A DNA stretch of 64,000 nt from Klebsormidium nitens (Eukaryota; Streptophyta; Klebsormidiophyceae; Klebsormidiales; Klebsormidiaceae): contig DF237140.1 in NCBI GenBank assembly GCA_000708835.1, positions 86,875 through 150,874 on the forward strand. The letters are read 5' to 3'. Below are positions 21,801-31,562 of the stretch, in pieces (position 1 is the first letter of the stretch; every line of letters begins with the position of its first letter). Under the pieces are notes generated by a model that did no database searches, was not told the DNA's origin, and worked only from the letters and a program-made list of their open reading frames with translations. Position numbers and translations under genes: made by a program.

Positions 21801-24727
21801 GCATGTGCGATTGCTGCCACGTACTTTGGGTGTTGCTCGCGCGCGTGCCGGAAGTGGTTTACTAAGCTTATACAACATTCCTGGAATACGAATGGTCTAA
21901 TAAGATCAACAAAATCTGTGTTCGCTACTAGCACGGAGATAAAGCTTTACGTTCGTTTCTGCACATGCTCAAAATGTACTTCGAACCACGACTCAGATTT
22001 GATGGCCATCAGCCCCAGGAGAAGCCTTTGCAGATAGCCCACGCCAAAGAGACGGAGCTGGCTTTGCTCTCAGTCATTAGCGGTCGAAATTAGTCTGCGC
22101 ACCTGTCGGGGGTCTTTGTCTGGATTTGCTCCACCAGGTCTTCGTCCGTGTTGAACGCCTCCGCCAAAATGTCCTTCGTGAAGCCGTGCAGAAGGCTGCT
22201 CTGTCCCGTGACCTCGCCTGCCATCAGAGGGAACACCTGAAAAAAAAGGGTTTAAGACCTAACCCACTAGTGGGGGAAACACCTGAAACAGGATATCAGA
22301 CCAAAGCCACTAGTATGGGGAACACTGCAGAAAAGAAAGGTTTATGACCAAACCCACTGGCTAGTGGTTCGAAGGGTGATCAAACCGCGATGTTCCCAAA
22401 AACAGCCCGGGCAATAGGATCCGGTCAACGATTCAACCCCGAACGTAGATAACGCCTCGGACAAAAAAGAAAGTTTGTGGGTGGGTACATATGAATAGCT
22501 TGAATAGAGGTTGAAGCTTAACAACAGAACACACCCACTAGCTGACGCGGCGACTCTGTTGGCGGGGGAGCCGTTCTTTCAAGCACAAGTTCCGAGAGTG
22601 TCTAAAGATGCCATACAGCCGAAGGCCGACAACGGAACAAACGTTGTCGAAGGAGATAATCTTTCTGCTTCCCCCAATTCCACCGCCAGCATCTTCACTT
22701 GGTCGGAAGTCCGGCGGAGCAGCCGTTCCGCTCGGAACGCGAGCGGAATAAGCCGTCAAAGCGGAACCGAACGCCCACCTCGAATTTGGACAGCTCCCCG
22801 GGCACGTCCACCGGGCGAGCTGCCGCTAGCAGGGTGAACTTCTGCTCCGTGTCGTTGTTGAGGATCCACGTGGCCCAGCCAGCTGGCAGCGCGATGACGT
22901 CACCGCGGCGGAAGCGGCGGACCCCCGTCTCCTCGCCCTTGTCGTTGATGATGCCCGCGTGCGCGGTCCCTGGGCGGGTTAAGGAAGCGGTTAGAAGGGT
23001 CTGGTTTTGGCACGGGTCGGCATCGAAAAGATGGTTCAGGATGAGGTTAGTTCTGTGAGGCGGTGATGAAAACATCGAGATGGTTAGGGATTAAGAAGGG
23101 TGGTCGGACATTAACCGCCCCGCTTATAAGCACAATCACGAAACGGATGAGTCTTATCCGATCTCGAGGAGGTGGAACATGGTGGGGCGTAGGTGAAACG
23201 AAGAGGTAGGATTCCGGCAAAGATCGAGATGCGATCGAGATGCGACAGAATGTTTTACTTCGACATAGACTTCGAAAAGTCAATATCAAGCTTCAAGGAA
23301 AGCCGGGTGATCACCGCGCAAGTGTCATGCATTTGTGAGAAAGCCCAACATGAAGTTGCCCGCCCTAGAATCGACGTACAACTGTAGGAATCTTGGAGAT
23401 GAAGCCTCCAAGACAGCAACGCGCTGGCGACTGCAAAGCTCAAGAATCAGCTTCGTGGTCGCTTGCTCCGAAAGCCACATCATAAGGTTCGCGGCGACCG
23501 TAGGTTCAAACCTGTGACCTCGAGATCGCCGGAGAATGCTCAACTCGACGAAAGGCGAGGGACCGGTGAACAAAGAGGCGGCACGTATGCTGTCCAGTCG
23601 CCGAAGCGGTGTGTTCCAGAACGCCCCTTCACCGAACAGAATAATAACCTTCAAGATAGTAGAGCTAAGAAAAGCTGACCAACCGGAGAACCCTCCAAAC
23701 CCCGTACCTTGCAGCACGGCCATGAGAAGGTCCGCGTCGGCGTAGTGCGGCGGGCGCAGCGTGCCCGGCTCCATAACTAGAATGAAGGCGGCCAAGTTTT
23801 CGTCCCTGAGCGTCTTTGTGTCCGGGCCCCATGCCGATTCGAAGCCGGCGTCCGACTTCAGGTGCTCCGCCGGGGGGCCTGGAAGGGGATTCGATGCTGA
23901 AAACGTTTAGATTCTCCGTTTAAATCCTGATTGCATGGATGTGCAATTAAATGCATTTTGGAACATAACGCTCATTTGTGTTCAAGAAAGTGCTCATTTT
24001 TTAACGTGCTGGCCTAGAAGATTTACCGATGCTCGTCCGAATATGTCGGAAGGTAACTTGATCGACGTCAGGTACGTGGCCACATGGAACGAAGTTTGAT
24101 CGAGAATTTCAACAGGAATTTAGAAACTATCGCGCGCCCCGCCCAAATCGTGTCACTTGGAGAAGCTGCCAATAAAAAAGCGACAGAAAGAGCTGCAGCC
24201 GCACAGATTCTCCGTCTTCATATCCTTCAGGAATAAGTGTTGGTCGTTAGAGCCGCAAGGCCTTGATCTCTGGTCTTTGCAGGTGATTCTAAGCAACGCA
24301 ATCCGTCTACTTCACATTCTTGTTTGATCTGGCTTGATTAGTTTAATCTTTGTCCCGCTATACAATTTGTAGCACAATTTTGAATTGAACACAAGCAACT
24401 GCCCGGTCATGCACCGCTGTTTGAGAATAAGTTTTGACTTTGCTGATGGGTACTCTCAACAAAAGCTCGGGTTGATTTAACTTGCATAGGGACAATGAGG
24501 CTCTGATTTGGTCGAAGTTAATATCTTGTAGAAGGTCCTGATGCTGTGAGCTTGAGCATGATTCAGAAAGGGTTTTGTCCAACAAAGTATTATAGCTGAG
24601 AACCGAGCAGATTAGAGTCACCTGGAATGAAATCTCCAGACGTGTAGTCATACGCGCCCGCTGCAATCAAGCTTGCTAGAAGATAGCACGCCAAGAGGAC
24701 ATGCGCGAAGCCCCGTTTCCTCGCCAT
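18842..24727 (-). CDS. Bicupin A: secreted legumin-like (11S globulin-type) two-domain cupin
   Basis: Legumin-type bicupins are secretory or vacuolar storage-like proteins. Nine exons join in frame: 24727-24622, 23878-23708, 22969-22779, 22236-22103, 21373-21238, 20857-20780, 20341-20264, 19711-19619, 19171-18842, giving 438 aa. Residues 1-25 are a signal peptide (hydrophobic stretch ending AAGA). Cupin 1 shows RRGDVIALPAGWATWILNN (about 113-131); the usual His of the PAGxxH region is Trp124. The linker SSLLHGFTKDILAEAFNT matches the legumin inter-domain helix. Cupin 2 runs from LSLGAVKVSLKPGAML through FGFITAGRARVQVAQPDG and GEAFVVPRFFP, then VFLAGKNSIYRAVPNSVLAAA, the legumin C-terminal signature. 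The acidic chain/basic chain Asn-Gly processing site of seed 11S globulins is not visible. It lies head to head with bicupin B and has the same exon phases. Confidence 0.92.
19785..19932 (+). repeat. Inverted-repeat arm (intron 7 of bicupin A)
   Basis: This segment on the plus strand nearly matches 22784-22636 on the minus strand. It starts with TTCGAGGTGGGC, the exon 3 end plus donor, and continues with gcttattccgctc and tccgccggacttccgacc to a final gtttgtt. It lies antisense in intron 7, 2.7 kb from its partner. Confidence 0.85.
21326..21760 (-). repeat. Tandem 125 bp repeats of exon 5 start plus acceptor, bicupin A intron 4
   Basis: The 5' part of exon 5 with its GCAG acceptor (exon start 21373) is repeated upstream in transcript order, with exon-like starts at 21498, 21624 and 21750 (periods 125, 126, 126). 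The two inner units differ at about 5 of 126 positions by eye. Each decoy starts in frame with exon 4 (GLVKLGSAELMAMDE) but reaches an in-frame TAA. Three of the units contain gccacgtgt (21415, 21540, 21666), which is ACACGTGGC in transcript sense. Confidence 0.93.
22225..22375 (-). repeat. Short tandem copies of the exon 4 acceptor region, bicupin A intron 3
   Basis: Three units of about 43-50 bp, each with gggaa(a)cac(c)tg followed by an A-rich run, a gacc(t/a)aa(a/c)cc motif and cactagt-like bases. In transcript sense each is a polypyrimidine tract plus CAG (the middle copy ttCAG|GTGTTTCC). Only the one at 22237-22239 abuts the real exon. Confidence 0.7.
22636..22784 (-). repeat. Inverted-repeat arm (exon 3 end and start of intron 3, bicupin A)
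   Basis: Reverse-complement partner of 19785-19932. It contains the last 6 bases of exon 3, its donor (GT at 22778-22777) and about 140 bases of intron 3. Because the arm includes the real junction, this is likely the source copy. Confidence 0.85.
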
Positions 24728-25774
24728 CCCTAGTTTCTAAGCTTTCCTTCTTGCAGAGGTCGTTTGACAGCACACGGTTGAGCTTTGTTTACTTTCCAAA
24801 CACTGACCCGTGTCAAGCTTGAGCTGCTTTACGCAATCCTCTTCGTTTTGGTTTGTAGACTGTTCGCTCCAGGACCAATCCGAAAAGCGCCTGCTAGGCT
24901 TGTACAACAAACAGAAAGCTTCAATTCTCTGGCGGACTTCAGATTCTGGAACCGCGCCTGGCGCTTGTGTTCTGAAAGCAAGAGCTCTCGTATGAATGCA
25001 GGTGTTCAATCAAGATATTCAAGCTTCTCTTCGTCTCTTCCATTTGGAGAAGACGCAATCTGATAGCCTTGCGCCTGCACTGGTTCAGTTTATGTTTCGA
25101 GCCGACCGACCGGCCTCGAGCGAATGTCAAAGTGCCTACAGCAGCTTGTGCAGTGTATTCTTGCGCTGCCATGCGCTGGGCAGAAGGGCGGCCGCGCGTG
25201 CGCGTCAGATATTTTGCGTGCCACGTACTCGCATGCATCGTACACGTATATGTACTGAAGAGATATTCACTTTCTATCGGCCGCTGCATGACGCATGTAA
25301 GCCCCTCTAGCGATCAAAATGTTTTCTTCGCATCCGAATGCTGAGCCAAAGCATTCGAATGCTGAGCCAAAGATAATTTAAGATCAATGGAAGTTAACCG
25401 TTCTTTCCTTCAGACAGTGCCTCTTTCTTCAACGAACTGTTCTCGAAAAGACACCGCCCAGAGGATATCGCAGAGAGACGCTCTGCCCCGCCGCCGCTCA
25501 AGTTTGCCCACAATTGAAAGCAAGCTCGCTGCCGAAAAACCTTGGAACTCAGGCTACTTCTCAGGGGCCTCTCTTGTCAGAGCTGGGCGCGGTGCACTTT
25601 TAAGATTGCTGTGCAAGCAATCCTTTGATAGTAGTTTTCTGCGGGCTTTCCTCTTCCGTTTCAAGGGGGCTTCGACACAATAATTTGGCTCAGCATCCTC
25701 TTTTAGAGCTTTACAGACCTAAGTCGAGCGCCCAAGTAAAAAGCAAGTGAATAGAGACCCGCTGAAAAGTAAAG
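24728..25774. promoter_or_regulatory. Shared head-to-head promoter region of the two bicupins
   Basis: 1,047 bp separate the two ATGs. Visible candidate elements are an ACGT core (gccacgtac, about 25220), a RY-type hexamer CATGCA inside gcatgcat (25231-25238), and a 17 bp direct repeat cgaatgctgagccaaag at 25335-25351 and 25356-25372, with its reversed core ggctcagcat near 25687. RY and ACGT motifs are known cis elements of seed storage genes in land plants; their use here is inference. No clear TATA box was assigned. Confidence 0.55.
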
Positions 25775-28700
25775 ATGGCGTCCACAAGGTTGACCTTCGA
25801 GCATGTGCTGTTGGCGTGCTCTCTTCTGGTTTGCTTGGTGTCCGTGGTGGCGTATCATGGGTACACATCCGGGGACTTCGTTCCAGGTAAGGTTTGGCAT
25901 GTTCGAAACGGGTTTGGTTGCTGGGCTTCTTTCCTCAGGCGCTTACGCAGTTTTGCATGGAGATCTTGAAGCAAGTCAGACAAAGTTGAGAAACTGAAAG
26001 GCATATTTCGAAAAGCTAGCAGCATTTTTGCGTGATCTGAAACCAGAAGTGTAGCTTTTTATTTGTATCTGATAAGGCATGCGATTCATAAGCATGCCAA
26101 AGAGATCTAATTGCTTGATTCCTTTCTTTCGAAGCTCTCAGAAGTGAGGCTGATGATTTTCAAACAAAGCTTCGAGCAGGTCCGGAACCTCTGCCCTTTC
26201 CTTGATGACTCAGGATATGTGTTTGTGCCAATCTGTCCCTATCATCTGAGCCCTTGATCCTGCAAGCAACATGAAAAAGCCTTTAGCAAAGTTTAATCTT
26301 AACCTATGAAAAAGAAACCTTCAGAAACTTTGTCGAAGTGACAGCAAACACCTACTTCTGCAGGCCAGCCGTCCGAATATATGAAGTCGGACGGCGGCTT
26401 CGAGTCCAACTGGGGCTCGGACACGGACACCAAGCCGCTCATCGACGAGGACTTCGGCACGTGGATCCTGGTCATGGAGCCGTCCACGCTGCGCCCGCCG
26501 CACTTCGTCGACGCGCACATGCTCATGGCCGTGCTGCAAGGTGCCCATTCTACGTTCTGATTTCGGCCTGCCTTTAGACTTTTGCTGTTTCTTGTTGTAG
26601 TGGTTTACACGTCTGCCCCACTTCCCAAATATTTTCCTTTCTAAGGTCTGCAGTTTTCGTCACCAGAAGTCTCTTGAAGGAGATAACGTTGACAATTGGG
26701 GCCATCAGAAAATCTGGGATCTCCCGCCCTGCATTCCATTCGCTTTACATCCCCTCTCGTCATTGCTAACAGATTACGTCACCCTTACGCAGGCACCGAC
26801 CACGGTGGCTTTCATCAACGATCAGAGCGAGGAAACCGATTCGATACCCCTTTCCAGCAGCGCATCTCGCCGTTTATCATGCCCTGTTTGCTTCTCGTCT
26901 GCTTCGTTCTTCAAGCATCTCAGTCCAATTCATTCTTTCTTTAAAACACTTTAACCTCTTTGACTAACCCTCAGGCACCGCGCGCGCGGGCATCCTCAAC
27001 GACAAGGGCGAGGAGACGGGCGTCCGCAGCTTCCGTCGCGGTGACGTCATCGCGCTGCCAGCTGGGCACGCCGTGTGGATCCTCAACAACGACACGCAGC
27101 AGAAGTTCTCCATGCTTGGGGGAGTGCGCCCGGTGACAGTCCCCCGGGAGCCGTCCAAGTGGGAGGTGGGTCACTAAAAATACTTGGTTATCCTGTTTTA
27201 AGTTGCCCGGTGATTCGGTTGGGATCTGCGAGCCGTCCAAGTGGGAGGAGGGTCACTGCGAAAGCTTAAATCTTGGGCTTTTCGAACGCTTGGTGCTTGT
27301 GTCCTGCGACCAGGCCACGTGGGTAGGACTTTGCTTTTTGTTTCATCAACGTTTGCCTGTTTACAACTCCGCAGGAGTTGTTGAGATTGGGTCGGTGATC
27401 TGAGTCAGTATTAAAAACGCATCAGTTCCTGGTTTTCTTTGTTAGGGATTCGCCAGATTGCTGCTCCGATAATGTGCGCACCTTTCTTCCAAAGGTCTCC
27501 GCATCAGCTTCGGGAATCACACATTTCCCTGGAAATATTGTTCTGGCGAATCGTGGAGCAGATACTGCCCAAGATATCTCGAACAGCGTCCTCGGATCTT
27601 CTCTCCTACTGGAGCCATCCAATGGCGAAAATGTAATGAAAATTCGCGAGGTGGCCCGGACAAACCTGAACTTCGCTTCACCTGTTGCAGTCTCGTTGTC
27701 GACAACCAGCTGACATCGAAGTCCGTGACACACGGTGCCTAGCGAATATCCTGATGAGCCCATTCACTCGACCTCTGAGGGCACGCATTTTTATAAGCAG
27801 CCCACTTATTAAAACCCTAGAATTCGAAGAACCAAAATTGAAACATCCTTTTGCAGGCTTTTCCGCTGGTGGCCGGTGAGGTGAGCGGAAAGAAGAGCAT
27901 CCTGCACGGCTTCACCAAGGACGTTCTGGCGGAGGCGTTCAACGTGGACGAGGGCCTCGTGGAAGACGTCCGCTCCAAGGCGCCGGAAACGTGAGCCAGC
28001 CGGAGCTAGAACAATCTAAGATCACTTGGTCATTCAATTGGTCCCTAGCCAGCCATTTCAAAGTTGAGATGCTTGGAGTTGATCACGTGCGCGAGCTGCG
28101 AGCGATTAATAAAGATTGAGGACGTGCGCAAACTTTCAACGCGGTGTCCGGTGAGGATCTGGAACGGGATCCGAAAGGATGGGCGCAGCGAATCTGATGG
28201 CGAACCCTTCAGTAAACTAGCGCAAGCAAGCAGTTGGTTTGTACGTGCATTTAACCTCTGTCCGCTTCGATCCCAATCCCTCTCGAGTTCCGTTTCCGTT
28301 TCCGCTTCCGCTTCCGATCCGGTACTAAGACTGGATAAGCTGAGCGCGGCGAGCTGCTGGGAAATGGTCAAGCCTGCGCGAGCAGTAAGACCATCGTCTG
28401 ACCCGTGATAACTCCCGCTCTCATTAGATTTCCGATTCTACGTTCTCCTGCAGCGTATTGATAGAGCTGGGCACGGCGGAGATGCTAGCAAAGGAGCACG
28501 AGCTGAGCATACGCAAGCAACCAGACACTCCTATAAACGAAGTCCAGTCTCATTTCCTTCCTGTTCCGTTCCGCAGCGGACTATCAAGCTGGGCGCGGCG
28601 GAGCTGCTGGCGATGGAGCACGAGCTGAGCCTGCGCGAGCAGCAGAGCCCGCACAAGGACGACGGCTACATCTACAACATCGACAAAGCGGATCCCGACT

Positions 28701-31562
28701 ACGAAGCCGAAGGCGGCCAGGTGCGATCCGGTGATTCTGCATCACACTAGTTGCAGTCCGTTTGAGTTGTCGGTGGCAGGAAAGCCAAGGGGGCAGGATG
28801 ATGGGCGTCGAGGAAGGGGAAAGCGACGAGTGGACTGTTTAATACAGCCTGGTAATTATGCTTACGACAAGCAAGGGAGCTTCGTCACATCCCACTCGCT
28901 CCCAGCCGACTTTATTGTGCAAGCTATTGATGCCGATTTTGCAGAAGCAAATTTGATCGCGAAGCGTGATAAAATGAAGTCACATCTCGGGCTTTCGACC
29001 TAGAGTGTACCAGGCTATGGCCTCGAATCTCCTGGTTGAAGTCGCGATTTGGCTCCTCTGTGCAGGTGACGCTTCTCGATAGCAAAGACTTCCCGATCCT
29101 CAAGAACCTGACCCTAGGGGCCGTCAAGACTAGCCTCAAGCCGGTAAGATCCTGTCATTTCCTGCTTCAGCGCTTCTATCATGCTTGCAGACGCGTTTGA
29201 GGATGTTTTTGTAGCTTTTATCCGTTTCCGTGAGATTCAGAGTTTCTTCATACGGAACTAGAGCACCGATCCTAGCTGCTCTCTGACTCCTGAGATCGGA
29301 CTTCAAGTGATCTCCGCCTGTTCTTGCAACAGCACGTTCATGAATTGAGAGTCAGATATTCTTATTTGTCCAGGGCGCCATGGTGCTGCCACATTACGAC
29401 CCCACATCGTCACTCCTTGGCTTCATCACCGCCGGACGTGCCAGGATCCAGGTGGGTGCTTAATCACACGGCTGCACCGTATAAGCGACATTCTACGTTT
29501 CGCTAGCCTTCTTCGAGCTCGAACCTAAAGATGAATAGAAACACAAGTGGGCTTGACATGAACGTGGATCTGACAACAGGAAACGGCTGTCCCAACTTGC
29601 TGGCTCCATAGAATATATGATTTTCTTTGGCTTTTGGAGATTGTTTTTGATCCGTCTGTGATTTAGATAGGGCCCAACCAGTTACATGGCGGGCTCATGA
29701 GGAGATAATCAAATCTCTCACTTGACATGTCAGATCAGCAAACGGCGGCTGCCATCTAACGACGGTGATCTCTTGACTGGTTCAATATTGCGTGTGGCTA
29801 TCATGCTTTGGAATTGAAAACTTTCGTCCGCCAGATTTGGGCTCCGATTTTTCTTCATTGGCCCTCCAATTTCTTCTAACGTGTTCTCCTGCAGTAAAGC
29901 TGGTTTCGTTAAACATCCCGTCCTCAGTGTGTTAGCATGATTGACCGAACATACAGTCTTCTGCGGATGGTGTGAACGGCACAGCTCGTCCACGGTTGAC
30001 GTCACGCACTGACGCGGCTTTCCCGGTCTTTTTCTGCAGGTGGCCCAGCCGGACGGCTCGACCGGAACTGACGAGGAGCTGGGCCCGGGAGAGGTCTTCG
30101 TGGTGCCGCGCTTCTTCCCGCTCGTGCAGAAGGTGAGCCCCTTTTGTATCTTGACGGCAAACCATCTTTTGCTAGTAACACTTTTCATAGAGAAATCTAT
30201 TTCGATTCAGTGTCTTCTGGTGGCCTTGCTGTGGTATGAGTTTTGAGTCGCAGAATCTGTTCATTTGGTCGCCCACTGCCTTTGACTTCCACGTGTCGTC
30301 TTAAGGAGCTCACTGCGAAATCTCGGTCGACTCGTGCCTCTCAGAACCTTGCGCAAATTGCGGTGTATCTGCTGACCTCATCGCAGATGCTGCAATTGAC
30401 ACCTGGGCGACTCGTTTGATGGTCACTTGACGCGGGCACTCCAAATGCGCTGGCTGATTTAGGAGCGGAGTTTCTGGCGTGAGAACTTCAAATCAGTTGA
30501 ACATTTTGGTGACGTTGTGAGCCTTCGACGCATTTGCCTGCGTGAAGAAAGCTCCGAAATATCTTCTGCTAAAAGTCAGCCAGGATAGCGGAAAACTCCG
30601 TCGATGTCGCCAGGTTTGCAGAGCGTGCACGTGGGCGTAGTTGATTCGCTTCACATCGAACCCCAGCTTTCTCGAGTATGAGATCCTTCTTCCCACAAAC
30701 TGGGCACCACCTATTCTGCTCACGTCATCTTATTTATACAGCACAGGCCGGCTCTGACGTCACCTTGCCGCGTGTGCAGAGTGTAGGCGACCACAACCTG
30801 GCGTGGTTCTTCTTCAGAACGACCGCCTACTCGAGGATGAAGACAGTTTTTCTAATCTGCTTACGTTAGCTTTTCGACATGAAAGCTCCTTCTGACGTCA
30901 CTCTGCCACGTGTGAAGAGCGTGGGAGACCACAATCTGGAGTAGATTGGCTTCACCACGACCGCCTGCTCCAGGATGAAAACCATTGTCCAACGGAACCA
31001 CGTATCCTGCTGACGTCACGTACAGTTTCAGCTCAAGTTCTGACGTCATCTTGCCACTTGCGCAGAGCGCGTGCGACCACAACCTGGAGTGGATAATTGG
31101 CTTCGCTACCTGCGGCCGCCTGATTGAGGATCGCAACCGTCACTTGCTTCTTTGTTTCCTGACGTCAGCCGATGTTTCTAGCTTGTTTCTGACGTCATCT
31201 TGCCACGTGTGCAGAGCGTGGGCGACCACAACCTGGAGTGGATCGGTTTCACCACGACCGCCTGCTCCAGGATGAAGACCGTCTTCCTGGCGGGGAAGAA
31301 GTCCGTCTACAAGTCGGTCCCGAACACGATTCTCGCCGCCGCGACCGATTTGGATAAGACCAAGATCAAGCAATGGCTGGAGAATCAGCCGGAAGAGTGC
31401 ATCGCCCAGAGGGAGAAAAGTGACGGAGAGGAGTTAGGGGAAGTGGAGATCGTGATTGAAGAGATTGTCGATGGACTGGGGAGGGTGAAGGGGGCAGTCA
31501 TCGAGATCCTAGAGGAGGTTTACTCGGGAGGGGCTGAGAGTGAGGAATCTCAGGAGGTTTGA
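25775..31562 (+). CDS. Bicupin B: legumin-like secreted bicupin, paralog of A, possible frameshift at exon 5
   Basis: Same family and nine-exon plan as bicupin A: 25775-25886, 26364-26540, 26975-27165, 27857-27990, 28577-28720, 29066-29143, 29374-29451, 30040-30132, 31215-31562. The signal peptide is residues 1 to about 26. Cupin 1 keeps PAGHAVWILNN, so the His lost in A is present here. The linker SILHGFTKDVLAEAFNV and cupin 2 (GFITAGRARIQ, VFVVPRFFP, VFLAGKKSVYKSVPN) are intact, and the C-terminus is a longer acidic tail (EEIVDGLGRV onward). Joined with the strong exon 4 donor (AAAC|GTGAGC), the total is one base short: exon 5 lacks one base relative to A near 28580-28582, and the frame hits a stop. 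A weak donor at 27968 (GAAGAC|GTCCGC) would restore a 443 aa frame without eight residues. It is either spliced differently, newly broken, or affected by a sequence error. Confidence 0.85.
26793..26850 (+). repeat. Decayed copy of exon 3 start in bicupin B intron 2
   Basis: CAG|GCACCGACCACGGTGGC followed by atcaacgatcagagcgagg resembles the true exon 3 start at 26975 (CAG|GCACCGCGCGCGCGGGC, ctcaacgacaagggcgagg). Displacement is 182 bp. The acceptor is kept but the coding content is eroded. Confidence 0.7.
27140..27258 (+). repeat. Duplicated exon 3 end/donor in bicupin B intron 3
   Basis: gagccgtccaagtgggagg is present at 27148 and again at 27230 (period 82). Both copies are followed by gggtcact, but the first reads GAG|GTGGGT while the second has GA at the donor position, so only the first can splice. 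Confidence 0.85.
28288..28317 (+). repeat. TTTCCG-type hexamer microsatellite
   Basis: About five units of TTCCGT/TTCCGC inside bicupin B intron 4. Confidence 0.85.
28325..28640 (+). repeat. Tandem copies of exon 5 start, bicupin B intron 4
   Basis: Exon-like starts lie at about 28331, 28454 and 28577 (period 123). The 28454 copy has a CAG acceptor and continues in the correct frame after exon 4 (VLIELGTAEMLAKEHEL). The 28577 copy, taken as the real exon, lost one base near its start. The first copy has no good acceptor. Confidence 0.85.
30745..31290 (+). repeat. Ladder of three decoy exon 9 starts before the real one, bicupin B intron 8
   Basis: The acceptor and first about 60 bases of exon 9 (start 31215) are preceded by decayed copies starting at 30780, 30918 and 31066 (spacings 138, 148, 149). 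Each has a gacgtca-type motif about 20 bases upstream of the splice site. Copy 2 (30918) lost its CAG (GAAG) and has TAG in place of TGG; copies 1 and 3 kept GCAG. gccacgtgt is intact at 30905 and 31202 and degenerate in the others. Confidence 0.92.

Noticed and set aside
23495-23530. tRNA-like T-loop (ggttcaaacc)
   Set aside because: Stem bases do not pair and no D or anticodon arm is found around it.
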